A stretch of DNA of 64,000 nucleotides from Methanosarcina sp. (GTDB lineage Archaea > Halobacteriota > Methanosarcinia > Methanosarcinales > Methanosarcinaceae). Below are positions 8,697 through 18,023 of the stretch, piece by piece. Position numbers and translations under genes: made by a program. The stretch spans positions 62,001-126,000 of the forward strand of contig NZ_JAQUVZ010000002.1 in assembly GCF_028693135.1 (NCBI RefSeq), written 5' to 3'. The notes under the pieces are model-generated. The model was not told the origin of the DNA. It did not search any database and saw nothing but the letters and a program-made list of their open reading frames with translations. Numbering within the stretch: the first letter of the stretch is position 1; each line of letters starts with the position of its first letter.

Positions 8697-10013
8697 ATGG
8701 AAGTTCCGGAAATTGAAAAACAGATAGGAATGGATCTTTACTTTACTGATACCGAAGGGCTTGGAGGGCAGATCCGCCAGGAAATAGAGGATTTCATTGT
8801 AAAAGAGATCACAAACAGGGAGGAAGGAGAGGAAGGAAAATACCTCATCCTTGAACTTACAAAAAGGGACTGGGATACACATCATTTTACCCGGACCCTC
8901 TCAAAAATCCTGCAGGTAAGCCAGAAAAGAATCAGCGTTGCAGGCACAAAAGACAAACGGGCACTTACCACCCAGAAGATCAGCATATTTGATACCGATG
9001 CCTCGGAAATTGAAAGAATCCATTTAAAAGACATAGAGCTGAAAGTGCTGGGCCGCTCCCGGAAGTCTGTGGAACTTGGAGACCTGTGGGGAAATGATTT
9101 CATAATTACAATCCGGAATATTGAAAGTTCTCCCGAAGAGATAGCTTCTCTGCTCAAAAAGACAACTGACGAAATTCTTGCTCAGGGCGGCGTTCCCAAC
9201 TTCTTCGGAGTCCAGCGTTTCGGCTCGGTTCGTCCTGTGACTCATCTGGTAGGAAAAGACATTGTTGAAGGAAACTTTGAAAAAGCAGCCCTCCGCTATA
9301 TTGCCGAACCCTTCCCGGATGAACCGGAAGAAACAAAAAAAGCCCGCCAGTTTGTCCAAGAGACCCGCGATTATAAAGAGGGGCTGAAAACCTATCCCCT
9401 CCGCCTGGGCCACGAACGGGCAATGATGAACCACCTGATAGCAAACCCGGAAGATTATCCCGGAGCTTTCCGCGTGCTCCCCCAGAACCTCTACAGGATG
9501 TTCGTACACGGCTACCAGTCCTATATTTATAACATAATCCTCTGCCGCCGGATTGAACGTGGCATCCCCTTAAACCAGGCAGTAGACGGAGATCTCGTCT
9601 GCTTCAGGAACGATGCTGGCCTTCCGGATTCCTCAAAGACCGAAAAGGTCACAGCAGAAACCGTAAACGCCATGAATCGCCTGATAAAACTCGGCAGAGC
9701 CTTCATTACAGCCCCGCTTTCGGGCTTTAAGACTGCATTTGCATCCGGAGTTCCGGGAGAAATAGAAAACGAAGTCCTCAAAGAACTTGGAGTATCTCTC
9801 GAAGGCTTTGATATAGAAGAGTTCCCGGAAATGAGCTCGAAAGGCATCCGCAGGGAAGTCCTCCTGCAGGTGGAACCGAAGTTTGAGGTCTCGGAAGACG
9901 AGCTGAACCCCGGAAAATCAAAGGCAGTGCTTGAGTTCATGCTGCCAAAAGGGAGTTATGCAACAACCGTGCTGCGGGAATATATGAAAGTGGACCCGCT
10001 GCAGATGAGCTAA
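8697..10013 (+). CDS. truD: tRNA pseudouridine(13) synthase TruD
   Basis: At 438 residues this is typical for archaeal TruD, which isomerises U13 of tRNA. The catalytic aspartate motif GTKDKRALTTQ is near residue 83-93. Further family motifs are GVPNFFGVQRFGSVRPVTHLVG near 163, NLYRMFVHGYQSYIYNIIL near 262 and the C-terminal LEFMLPKGSYATTVLREYMK near 410. The ATG at 8697 has AAGGAG about 13 bp upstream. A strong hairpin-T terminator starts 22 bp after the stop codon, so transcription ends here. Confidence 0.95.
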   Translation: MEVPEIEKQIGMDLYFTDTEGLGGQIRQEIEDFIVKEITNREEGEEGKYLILELTKRDWDTHHFTRTLSKILQVSQKRISVAGTKDKRALTTQKISIFDTDASEIERIHLKDIELKVLGRSRKSVELGDLWGNDFIITIRNIESSPEEIASLLKKTTDEILAQGGVPNFFGVQRFGSVRPVTHLVGKDIVEGNFEKAALRYIAEPFPDEPEETKKARQFVQETRDYKEGLKTYPLRLGHERAMMNHLIANPEDYPGAFRVLPQNLYRMFVHGYQSYIYNIILCRRIERGIPLNQAVDGDLVCFRNDAGLPDSSKTEKVTAETVNAMNRLIKLGRAFITAPLSGFKTAFASGVPGEIENEVLKELGVSLEGFDIEEFPEMSSKGIRREVLLQVEPKFEVSEDELNPGKSKAVLEFMLPKGSYATTVLREYMKVDPLQMS

Positions 10014-10034
10014 AATGAGCTGAATTTACAAAAC

Positions 10035-10061
10035 ACTCCGTCCCCGGAGTTTTCTTTTTTT
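10035..10061 (+). terminator. Hairpin-T terminator after truD
   Basis: The stem ACTCCG / CGGAGT encloses the loop TCCC and is followed by an 11-base T-rich run. Archaea terminate at T-runs, so this is a good end for the truD transcript. Confidence 0.75.
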
Positions 10062-10070
10062 AATTTTACC

Positions 10071-10300
10071 CCGGGAAGTCTTCAACTTCCCGGCACCCGG
10101 GCCCACCCAGGCTCAACACAGGCGAGTGAGTTTTCCTTAATGTCAAGACGGCAGGACTTAAACGTCAGGACTTTTAACTCAACAGGCTTTGAATTAGACC
10201 AGCCTGGACCCGAATAGTTTCGAAGGATTCTTATATCCCATTCTTCTACACCCCATAAATTATATTCAGCAAGAGACAGGGTGTGAAGGAACAATCGAGG
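10071..10300 (-). mobile_element. Possible palindrome-ended element remnant
   Basis: A 9 bp hairpin (CCGGGAAGT, loop CTTCA, ACTTCCCGG; 10071-10093) caps a stretch whose leftward reading is open for about 70 codons. Read leftwards, the hairpin is followed by GGGGTAAAA, similar to the end hairpins of the other palindromic elements in this window. No transposase domain is recognisable in the reading frame. I see nothing else clear between 10300 and the DUF4013 stop at 10590. Confidence 0.3.
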
Positions 10301-10589
10301 AGAAAGCGGGATTAGAGATACAGATCGAAAACGGACACCTTTCCTGTGTCGGTGACCAGAATTCTTGAACTACTTTGAAAAACGGTGTCCTCCAGAGAGT
10401 CAGGAAGTTCTTCCCTGGCAAATTTGAGGTCATTTTTCGCAGAAAATCCCGCCGAAAAAGGTCTCTATAACCTTTGAGGGCTGTGAAGCAAACAAAAAGA
10501 AGAAAATCCTGACCAGGAAATCCCGGCCAGAAACTGAGACTGATAACTCAGGCGGTCAACGGAATTTTAATTAATTTTTCAATTAACCT

Positions 10590-11174
10590 TTACAGACCAT
10601 GGCCTGCTTTCCGTTCCACTAACCTTCCATACAGGTTTGCAACGAATATCGAATTTGTGAAGAACATTGCAGGTATGCCCACAAGTACAATTGAGAGGAC
10701 TGCAAATATTATGACAAGAGCATACTGTTTCAGTACTGTAACAATATACTCTCCTGGATTGTCCCTGACGATGTTCAGTACATCAAATTCAAAGAAAGAC
10801 TCGATGGTCTGTTTTCTGAAGAAATTAACCGCAAGCAGAGGGATCACAAAGAACCCTAACAGCAGATTGACAAGGTTCCCCAGGGTTTCATTAACATACG
10901 TTGTAGCAGACAGTATCACCATATATGCAATGTAGAATGGAAGAGCCTTCAGGAAAACCATGAACCCCAGTTTCAGGTCTTCCATAAAATCGAGTTTAAT
11001 AAGCCCTTCATACCTGCCCTCAATAAATTCGTTAACAAGCCTTACAGCGTAACCGAAAAGTGCAAGCCATCCTATAATGGGAATAAATAACAGGAGTATG
11101 TAAAGAAGCCTTTGCGGCACTTTGAACGGATACTTAACAGCTTCAGAAAAACTTATGGTTTCTATAATAATCAC
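10590..11174 (-). CDS. DUF4013 integral membrane protein
   Basis: The 194-residue protein has two pairs of hydrophobic helices: LLYILLLFIPIIGWLALFGYA near residues 24-44, FIAYMV and LLGFFVIPLLAV near 100-118, and YALVIIFAVLSIVLVGIPAMFF near 151-172. The pattern GYAVRLVNEFIEGRYE..L after the first hairpin is typical of DUF4013 proteins. These are archaeal membrane proteins of unknown function. The ATG at 11174 gives the sequence MIIIETISFSEAVKYPF. The gene is monocistronic, with more than 400 bp upstream. Confidence 0.7.
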   Translation of the reverse strand: MIIIETISFSEAVKYPFKVPQRLLYILLLFIPIIGWLALFGYAVRLVNEFIEGRYEGLIKLDFMEDLKLGFMVFLKALPFYIAYMVILSATTYVNETLGNLVNLLLGFFVIPLLAVNFFRKQTIESFFEFDVLNIVRDNPGEYIVTVLKQYALVIIFAVLSIVLVGIPAMFFTNSIFVANLYGRLVERKAGHGL

Positions 11175-11583
11175 CAGATATAGTTTTATTTATCAAGTAT
11201 ATAAAACCTCGTAAAAATAAAATCAAAGATGTATAGAAAGTTCAATAAATAAATTCAAAAAGATGCTGTCCATGAAAAAATAAAGCTGGTAAGCAACAAT
11301 CAGGAAATTATGGAAAACGACATTCCGGAAATATACTTTTTAAGAACGAAAATATAGCCAGTTCGGCCTGAAAATACCACCCTTAGAACTTATTAATTAG
11401 CAAGAAAAAGAGAAAAAGGGAAAAATGAAAAATAGGTATTATGTTAAATGGAGATGTGTAATTTAAAGACCTATTTGTAAACAGTCTAAATTTGGTTTTT
11501 GAAATGGAAAGCTTTCAAATAAGGGTTTTTTTCTAACCCCTCCGGATCTTCTCATGAGTTTATTGAAAGAAAAACTTACCTGG
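11175..11583. other. AT-rich gap without a gene
   Basis: I see no coding or RNA gene here. The stretch just before 11175 (TTTTATTTATCAAGTATATAAAAC on the plus strand at about 11183-11206) holds a TATA-like ATATAAAA element suitable for the leftward DUF4013 gene. Confidence 0.35.
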
Positions 11584-11721
11584 TTATTTTTTCTGTTTAT
11601 CTTTTCCAAGCATTTTCTTTACTTCCTTATCACCGGAAGAAGCTTTCTTCTGAAGTTTTTCCATATCTTTGCGAGCTCTGGAGTCAGAGATATGTTCCAT
11701 ATCTTTCTTAGCCATTGCCAT
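11584..11721 (-). CDS. Small lysine-rich protein, 45 residues (paralogue 1)
   Basis: The leftward ORF starts MAMAKKDMEHISDSRARKDM, continues with EKLQKKASSGDKEVKKML and ends with a Lys-rich tail. The start ATG at 11721 is preceded by GAAGGT at the right distance, and the stop TAA is at 11584-11586. A second gene at 12004-12135 encodes a similar protein with the same MAM(A/S)KKDM start, an EKLxxxASxGxKxxKKxL core and the same upstream GAAGGTxxxTA leader. The shared leader and protein pattern, despite different DNA, support both as real genes. The function is unknown; charge suggests binding to nucleic acid or ribosome. Confidence 0.7.
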   Translation of the reverse strand: MAMAKKDMEHISDSRARKDMEKLQKKASSGDKEVKKMLGKDKQKK

Positions 11722-12003
11722 ATAACAAACCTTCAGCGAGATTGCTCATGCAACCTTATCGTAATGCTCCTGCAGTTTAAACTCTCTAACATATTGACAT
11801 GAGTAGGTGCATTAAGTGTCATAAATATTTAATAGTTATGATCGAGAGGATAAAAATAAGGAGGTGCAAGGAAGAGGTGGAAAATATAGAAACATTTGAG
11901 CCTACTAATGTTTCCGGTTGAGAATAAATTTCCGGGACCGGGATTTTGAAGTTCCCGGACCCTCTCACGAATGTAAGAAAAAAAGGAGAAAGGTATCAAA
12001 GGA

Positions 12004-12135
12004 TTATTTCTTCTTTTGCTTTGCAAGTTTCTTCTTTGCATCCTTGCTGCCTGCGGAAGCCAGTTTTTCCAGCTCTCCCATCTTTTCTTTCTTAGCGATC
12101 TTTCTCCGATCCATATCTTTTTTAGACATTGCCAT
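12004..12135 (-). CDS. Small lysine-rich protein, 43 residues (paralogue 2)
   Basis: The ORF starts MAMSKKDMDRRKIAKKEKMG, continues ELEKLASAGSKDAKKKLA and ends in KQKKK. GAAGGT lies upstream of the ATG at 12135. A longer in-frame reading from 12324 exists but lacks a ribosome site and does not align with the paralogue at 11584-11721, so I take the shorter start. About 18 of 43 residues are Lys or Arg. The protein is probably a small cytosolic nucleic-acid-associated factor; this is inference from composition only. Confidence 0.7.
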   Translation of the reverse strand: MAMSKKDMDRRKIAKKEKMGELEKLASAGSKDAKKKLAKQKKK

Positions 12136-12392
12136 TGTATATACCTTCATAAAGTGTGATGAAATCACAATACCTGTATATGCTACTGAAGTACAGTGCC
12201 GAAACAGATACCATTGTAATCTATTAGTCTCAGTTTTAGAAGTATTTATTATTTTCCCGCGAAAGGGGAACTCTTTGAATTTGGTAGGAGTTAATGAGTT
12301 AGAAACTGGCTTTTTAAATCCCATAAAGGATAAAAATCAGCCAAAAAGAGGATTAAAGAGATAAAAAATTCTCTTCAATCACTCTGGGGGGG

Positions 12393-13997
12393 TTACTGTC
12401 CTTCTCTTTCCTTCCTGTATTTGCACATTGCCCTGACGAGGCCCTTGAACGGGGGAGACGGCCTTCCCGGTCTTGACCTGAACTCCGGGTGGAACTGAGA
12501 AGCAAAGAAGAAACGCTTGTCAGGAATTTCGGCGATTTCCATCCTGTTTTTGTTTTTGCCGGAAAAGACTATGCCGAAGGATTCAAGCCTGTCCACGAAA
12601 TCGGGGTTCACCTCATACCTATGGCGGTGGCGCTCGACAATGTAATTGGTGTCGTAGAGCTTTGTGGCAATGGACCCTTCCTTAAGGATGGCTTCGTAAT
12701 CTCCAAGACGCATGGTGCCGCCCATATCCGCAACTCCGGTCTGCTCCGGGAGGATATCAATGACCGGATAAGGAGTATCTTCATCAAACTCCGTACTGTT
12801 TGCATTTTCCAGCTTCACCACATTTCGTGCAAATTCGATCACGGCAAGCTGCATACCAAGGCAGATCCCGAGGAAAGGAATATTGTTTTCTCTTGCAAAT
12901 TTGATTGCAAGCATCTTTCCTTCAGTCCCACGTCCGCCAAAGCCACCGGGAATCAGGATTCCGTCGAACTGTATGAACTTTTCAACCTCTGCAGGATCTT
13001 CTTCCAGAGTCTCGGCCTCAACCATGGTGACCTCAACCCTGCACCCATTATCAATTCCGCCGTGCTTGACAGCCTCAAGTATACTGAGGTAAGAGTCCTC
13101 AAGGTTTGTGTATTTGCCTACAATTGCCAGCTTGACCTCGTCGGTTGTGGACTTCATCCTTGCAACCATCTCTCTCCACCCGCCGTCTTCAACACAGGAC
13201 TCAAGTTTCAGATGCTTCATGAGCTGGGTGGTCAGTCCCTGCTCTTCAATGACAAGAGGCACGTCATAAATATCGTCTGCATCATAAGCGCTGATAACCA
13301 GTTCCTGTGGCACGTCGCAGAAAAGGGCAATCTTTTCCTTGGCGCTTTCCTGAAGAGGAATCTTTGACCTTGCAACGATTACTTCGGGGCTCAAACCAAG
13401 AGCTCGGAGTTCCTTCACCGAATGCTGGGAAGGCTTGGTTTTCTGTTCGCCCTGAAGGTCTTCCATGACAAGGGTAACATGAATAAATACAATATTTTCG
13501 GAAGGTTCTTCCCTGTGCATCTGGCGGACAGCCTCAAGAAAAGGCATGCTCTCAATGTCTCCGACAGTCCCTCCGATCTCAATAAGGCAAATATCAGCCC
13601 CGCTCCTGGCTGCAACCTTTCTTATTCTATTCTTGATCTCGTTTGTAATGTGGGGAATGATCTGGACGGTCTTTCCGAGGTAGTCTCCTCTTCTCTCCTT
13701 GGCGATTACTTCCTGGTAAACCTTGCCTGTGGTGAGATTGTGATCTCTGGTAAGTTCCGTGTCAAGGAACCTCTCATAGTTTCCGAGATCCAGGTCAACT
13801 TCGCCTCCGTCCCTGAGCACAAAAACTTCCCCGTGCTGGTAGGGGCTCATGGTACCTGCATCAATATTGATGTAAGGGTCAATCTTGATAGCCGTAACTT
13901 TATAACCTTTATTTTTAAGGTTTCTGCCGATGGACGCGATGGTGATACCCTTCCCAAGCCCGCTCATCACCCCACCGGTAACTACGATATATTTCAT
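12393..13997 (-). CDS. pyrG: CTP synthase
   Basis: The 534-residue enzyme makes CTP from UTP, ATP and glutamine. The N-terminal synthase domain has the P-loop start [17 protein letters not shown] at residues 8-24, [19 protein letters not shown] near 44 and [14 protein letters not shown] near 140. The C-terminal class I glutamine amidotransferase domain has the nucleophile cysteine in FLGICLGMQ near 378 and the His/Glu pair in [18 protein letters not shown] near 510. Length is standard. The gene is monocistronic and is read leftwards, towards the small lysine-rich genes. Confidence 0.97.
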   Translation of the reverse strand: MKYIVVTGGVMSGLGKGITIASIGRNLKNKGYKVTAIKIDPYINIDAGTMSPYQHGEVFVLRDGGEVDLDLGNYERFLDTELTRDHNLTTGKVYQEVIAKERRGDYLGKTVQIIPHITNEIKNRIRKVAARSGADICLIEIGGTVGDIESMPFLEAVRQMHREEPSENIVFIHVTLVMEDLQGEQKTKPSQHSVKELRALGLSPEVIVARSKIPLQESAKEKIALFCDVPQELVISAYDADDIYDVPLVIEEQGLTTQLMKHLKLESCVEDGGWREMVARMKSTTDEVKLAIVGKYTNLEDSYLSILEAVKHGGIDNGCRVEVTMVEAETLEEDPAEVEKFIQFDGILIPGGFGGRGTEGKMLAIKFARENNIPFLGICLGMQLAVIEFARNVVKLENANSTEFDEDTPYPVIDILPEQTGVADMGGTMRLGDYEAILKEGSIATKLYDTNYIVERHRHRYEVNPDFVDRLESFGIVFSGKNKNRMEIAEIPDKRFFFASQFHPEFRSRPGRPSPPFKGLVRAMCKYRKEREGQ

Positions 13998-14429
13998 GGG
14001 TAAGCTTCCTCGATAATTTTTCCAATAAAAGGTTTTAGATCAAAAGATTCCTGTGAACTTTAGACTAAAAAGCAATCAGATGAATAAAACATACAAATTT
14101 TTTACGTCAATTCTTGCGTACGAACACAATACCAATATCTTCATGATATAAAAATTACTCTCTAATTCCAGAACGGAAAATCTCAAATAGCAAACGAAAA
14201 ACAAAGTAAACTTGCGGCAAACGAAAACCAGAGCAAGCTTACAAAAAAAACTAAAAAAGAACTTAGAAAGCTTGATCCCTAATTAAAAAAAGAAGGAAAT
14301 TCAGATAAGCTCGCTTATCTGAGATCTCAGTTAGCTGAAAATATTATTTTCCTGAAAGTCTCATTTTAGCCGGGAATATATTTCATCCGGACTGCAAAAT
14401 TAGGTATGAGACCGGTTTTCCGGAATTGC
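13998..14429. other. AT-rich gap with a terminator, otherwise empty
   Basis: Apart from the leftward terminator at 14283-14321 I see no gene. The part nearest 13998 must carry the pyrG promoter. Confidence 0.4.
14283..14321 (-). terminator. Leftward hairpin-T terminator
   Basis: Read leftwards, the stem CAGATAAGC / GCTTATCTG has a two-base centre and is followed by AATTTCCTTCTTTTTTT. It lies 110 bp after the stop of the leftward gene at 14430 and is the likely end of the Trm112-membrane protein transcript. Confidence 0.65.
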
Positions 14430-15182
14430 TCAGCCTTCTTCCATAATTTTTAGCAGGATGTAGGTTGTACAGGTCACAAACAGGATTGAGAATAAGAGGG
14501 CCTGAGTAAAGCTGACACTGAACTGGAGTCCAGCTGGCAGAATGAAGTAAAGGAAGAAGAAGAATACAAGCAGTAAAAAACCTCCAAAAGCCAGGGCAAG
14601 AGGGAGCCTTTCGTTCTGCCCCATACCTTTTCGGGCTCTTTTTCCCGAAGTGGATGAAACCCCTCCCTTAAAATTTTTCAGGACGGATGATGAAATCCCA
14701 CCAAATCCGCTTCCTGTCCTTGGGCGAGAAGCTTTTTTTACAGGCTCTGCTATTGAAGGCCTTGAGGGCTTAAACTCTTCCGTGTCTTCTCTCCATTTTG
14801 CAGGCTCGTCCTTTGAAGGCTCCTGCGGCTTTGCCTCCACCTTTCCAAGCTGGACTGGAAAACCTTTCTTTTTTGAGCCGTAACCTGCAGTGATAAAGAT
14901 CTGACCCTTTGTAAGCATCCTGCCTTCCTGTGGGATTCTTGCAACTGCAGAAACGTATTCCTTCTGGAGAACATAGGGATTATCCCGCAAAAAAGTGATC
15001 TGGCCTTTTAGTTCTTCACTCACGGAAAGGTGAATGTGGGTTGGAGACCCGTAATTTGTAACCAGGATTTCGAAAGTCTGCTCTCCACCTGGATAAAGAG
15101 CAATCTCAATGCTCTCTTTTTCAAACTCAATAGAGTTTATTTCCTGCCGGTTAATGATAACATTCTGGAATATCTGCTCCAA
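14430..15182 (-). CDS. Archaeal membrane protein, beta-domain plus two C-terminal helices
   Basis: The 250-residue protein has an N-terminal domain of about 115 residues that looks like an immunoglobulin-type beta sandwich (IALYPGGEQTFEILVTNYGSP near 27-47). A linker rich in Pro, Ser and Lys follows (residues 115-195). Two membrane helices close the chain (LPLALAFGGFLLLVFFFFLYFI near 194 and LLFSILFVTCTTYILL near 229). I recognise this architecture as an uncharacterised archaeal family related to DUF7524. It is the second gene after the Trm112-like gene, with a 14 bp gap, and the pair ends at the 14283 terminator. Confidence 0.6.
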   Translation of the reverse strand: MEQIFQNVIINRQEINSIEFEKESIEIALYPGGEQTFEILVTNYGSPTHIHLSVSEELKGQITFLRDNPYVLQKEYVSAVARIPQEGRMLTKGQIFITAGYGSKKKGFPVQLGKVEAKPQEPSKDEPAKWREDTEEFKPSRPSIAEPVKKASRPRTGSGFGGISSSVLKNFKGGVSSTSGKRARKGMGQNERLPLALAFGGFLLLVFFFFLYFILPAGLQFSVSFTQALLFSILFVTCTTYILLKIMEEG

Positions 15183-15196
15183 GTTAAACCCTCACA

Positions 15197-15379
15197 TCAG
15201 TTCCTGAGGTCTGGAGGAAGCAAATTCGGAATTCCCTCATCTATGGGATAATGCTCTTTACAAACAGGGCAGTAGAGAGTTCCGGATATGACCTCTTCTT
15301 CATTTTCTTCAACAACGTTCAAAATCAGGTCGCCCTTACATATAGGGCAAGCCAGAATATCCATAAGATCTTTTTTCAC
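15197..15379 (-). CDS. Trm112-like zinc protein
   Basis: The 60-residue protein is a standard Trm112/YcaR-type zinc-binding domain. It starts MKKDLMDILACPICKGDLIL, with a second CPVC knuckle near residue 37 and the ending EGIPNLLPPDLR. Trm112 proteins bind and activate methyltransferases that modify tRNA, rRNA or release factor. The partner is not encoded next to it. The gene is the first of a leftward pair with a membrane protein. Confidence 0.85.
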   Translation of the reverse strand: MKKDLMDILACPICKGDLILNVVEENEEEVISGTLYCPVCKEHYPIDEGIPNLLPPDLRN

Positions 15380-16120
15380 AAAAATTCACCATCAAAGCCA
15401 CTTTTGCGATAGGGAAGACAAAATTTTACATTTCGCAGGGATAATTATAATTTTTCCTGATTCCAGTTGACTTCTTTGTCCTTTACTTCTTTGTCCTTTA
15501 CTTCTTTGTCCTTTACTTCTTTTTCCTTTAAGATGTGTACCTTACACAATATTTACCTTTAATCTTACCTTTAACCCTCGTATTGTTCACTCAGGGTATT
15601 TATCTTATTCTCTGATTCCGGATCCTTGATTTTATTTTGTCCCGGGTAATTCTTATCCCATGATTTGATTCTGTCCCTCATATCCCTTCATTGGATTTTA
15701 TTTTATCCCCGGATTCCTAAATCCTTTGATTGGATTTATTTCCGGTATCCCTTATTTATCAGATTTTACATTTTCCAGGGTGTCCCTTATAATCGTATTT
15801 TATCTTATCCTGAGCTTTACTTTTGCCTGTGTACTTACAAATTATTTATGATTTGAGTTTTCATCCATTATCTCCAGAAAAAACAACTTTAAACAACTTA
15901 AAAAATATATTAACAGGAACTATTTTTTCGGAAAGTTTATAAAAAATAACATTTATGGATTTAAATATTTTACTTTAAAAGTTTTAGGTTTAGAATAGAA
16001 TATCCAAAATAAAAGAGAAAACTGATTCTATTTTTTTCAGTACAATGGTTCTTAGAACTCAACTTTTCAACCTGGGAACCGAAACTCTATGAAAAAATCC
16101 AAGAACTTAAAGAAAAAAGT
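15380..16120. repeat. Gap with 15 bp tandem repeat and degenerate T/C-rich repeats
   Basis: At about 15468-15530 there are four copies of ACTTCTTTGTCCTTT. From 15590 to 15800, looser copies of a T/C-rich segment (GATTTTATTTTATCCC, ATATCCCTT, GGATTCC) recur at about 30-45 bp. No gene is visible. The AT-rich stretch 15880-16060 should hold the cooS promoter; TATTTAAATATTTTACTT near 15960 is TATA-like. Confidence 0.5.
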
Positions 16121-18010
16121 GTGGGATATGAAATGAAATCTAAAGCATATGAGAGAAGCATAGACCCTGCCAGCAGTACCATGCTACGGAAAGCCGAAAA
16201 TGAAGGGATAGAAACAGCGTGGGACCGCTATGAGAAACAACTGCCTCAGTGTAGTTTCGGGCAGCTTGGAATCTGCTGCCGGAACTGCAATATGGGCCCC
16301 TGCAGGATAGACCCCTTTGGAGAAGGGGCGGATAAGGGAATATGTGGGGCAACGGCAGACATCATTGTCGCTAGAAACCTCCTAAGGATGATTGCCGCAG
16401 GGGCAGCAGCTCACTCCGACCACGCACGGGATGCCGTACTGACCTTCAAGAAAATGACCGTCGGAGAAGCCGGAAGTTACAGCATAAAGGACGAGGCAAA
16501 ACTGACAGCCCTTGCAGCCGAATACGGAATTCAGGTTGAAGAAAGAAGCAAGGAAGAAATAGCAGCCGAACTGGCAGACGCCCTTATTGCCGAGTTCGGA
16601 AAGCAGGAAGGACCGATCCAGTTTACCCGCCGGGCTCCCGTAGAAAGAGTTAAGCTCTGGACGAAAGTCGGGATTGACCCGAGAGGCGTTGACCGGGAAA
16701 TAGTGGAATGCATGCACAGGACCCATATCGGCGTGGACAACGACCCGACCCATATCCTCCTGCACGGGCTCAGGACCAGCCTTTCGGACGGCTGGGGCGG
16801 ATCCATGATCGCAACGGACGTCCAGGACGTGCTTTTCGGGACCCCGACTCCGATCAAATCCACCGTAAACCTCGGGGTGCTTGCCGAAGACAAGGTTAAC
16901 CTTGTAATGCACGGACACGAATCCATCCTCTCGGAAATGATTCTGGAAGCTTCCGATGACCCCGAAATTCTGAAGCTTGCAAAGGAAAAAGGAGCAAAAG
17001 GAATTAACATTGTAGGCATGTGCTGCACCGGAAACGAGACCCTCATGCGCCATGGGATTCCCACAGCAGGAAACTTCCTCCAGCAGGAACTTGCCGTCAT
17101 AACCGGAGCCGTGGAGGCCATGGTCGTGGACGTGCAGTGCATCATGCCGGCCCTCGGGACACTTACTAGCTGCTACCACACGAAATTCATCTCAACCTCC
17201 CCGAAAGCCGATTTCCCAGGAACCGTGAGAATGGAGTTCCACGAAGAAACCGCTTATGAGATCGCAAAAGAGATCGTAAGGACCGCGGTCGAAAACTACC
17301 CTAACAGGAACCCTGCAAGAGTCAACATCCCGGACGAGAAGCAGGAATGCATGGTCGGTTTCAGCGCCGAAGCCATCCTCGCTGCCCTCGGAGGGACCCC
17401 TGCCCCCCTCATCAACGCCATAACAGGGGGAGCCGTAAAGGGTATCGGAGCAGTCGTGGGCTGCAACAATGTCAAGGTAAAGCACAACTACGGGCACGTC
17501 AACCTTGTGAAAGAACTGATTAAAAACAATGTTCTGGTAGTAACCACAGGCTGCAATGCCATAGCTTGCGCCGAAGCCGGACTTCTGATGCCGGAAGCAG
17601 CTGCCATGGCAGGGGATGGATTAAAAGGAGTCTGTGAGGCCCTGGGCATTCCCCCGGTCCTGCACATGGGTTCCTGTGTGGACATAAGCCGCATCCTGCT
17701 GCTCGCCTCAGCTGTTGCAAAGGCCCTCGGAGTGGACATAAGTGACCTGCCCGCTGCCGGAGCAGCCCCTGAATGGATGAGTGAAAAAGCTGTGAGTATA
17801 GGAGTATACGTGGTCGCCTCCGGGGTCTATACCGTACTCGGGACAGTCCCTCCTGTGCTTGGAAGCTCCGAGGTTACAAAGCTTCTCACAGAGGGACTGG
17901 ACAAAGTTGTGGGAGCCACTTTTGCCGTTGAACCGGACCCCTTCAAGGCAGCAAACCTGATGCTCAAACATATCGAAGGAAAAAGAAGGGATCTTGGCCT
18001 TAAACCCTGA
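16121..18010 (+). CDS. cooS: Carbon monoxide dehydrogenase catalytic subunit CooS
   Basis: The 629-residue homodimeric Ni-Fe enzyme oxidises CO to CO2. Cysteines for the D and B clusters are at residues 44-75 (CSFGQLGICCRNCNMGPC, then GICGAT). C-cluster ligands are visible in order: His in VMHGHES, then Cys in GMCCTGNE, DVQCIMP, GCNN, TTGCNAIACAEAG and HMGSCVDISR. So all metal sites are intact, in the monofunctional CooS type rather than the CdhA type. The start is GTG 16121 or ATG 16133; neither has a strong ribosome site. cooF follows after 13 bp, and three further redox genes follow in the same direction. Confidence 0.95.
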   Translation: MGYEMKSKAYERSIDPASSTMLRKAENEGIETAWDRYEKQLPQCSFGQLGICCRNCNMGPCRIDPFGEGADKGICGATADIIVARNLLRMIAAGAAAHSDHARDAVLTFKKMTVGEAGSYSIKDEAKLTALAAEYGIQVEERSKEEIAAELADALIAEFGKQEGPIQFTRRAPVERVKLWTKVGIDPRGVDREIVECMHRTHIGVDNDPTHILLHGLRTSLSDGWGGSMIATDVQDVLFGTPTPIKSTVNLGVLAEDKVNLVMHGHESILSEMILEASDDPEILKLAKEKGAKGINIVGMCCTGNETLMRHGIPTAGNFLQQELAVITGAVEAMVVDVQCIMPALGTLTSCYHTKFISTSPKADFPGTVRMEFHEETAYEIAKEIVRTAVENYPNRNPARVNIPDEKQECMVGFSAEAILAALGGTPAPLINAITGGAVKGIGAVVGCNNVKVKHNYGHVNLVKELIKNNVLVVTTGCNAIACAEAGLLMPEAAAMAGDGLKGVCEALGIPPVLHMGSCVDISRILLLASAVAKALGVDISDLPAAGAAPEWMSEKAVSIGVYVVASGVYTVLGTVPPVLGSSEVTKLLTEGLDKVVGATFAVEPDPFKAANLMLKHIEGKRRDLGLKP

Positions 18011-18023
18011 GAGGTGAAGCCGT

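Noticed and set aside
9024-9509. 161-codon leftward ORF opposite truD
   Set aside because: It is an antisense shadow of truD; no independent support.
12489-13367. 292-codon rightward ORF opposite pyrG
   Set aside because: It is fully antisense to a clear CTP synthase gene, has no recognisable domain and reflects the codon bias of pyrG.
16382-17179. 265-codon leftward ORF opposite cooS
   Set aside because: It is the antisense shadow of a gene with all CooS ligands visible; no ribosome site or domain.
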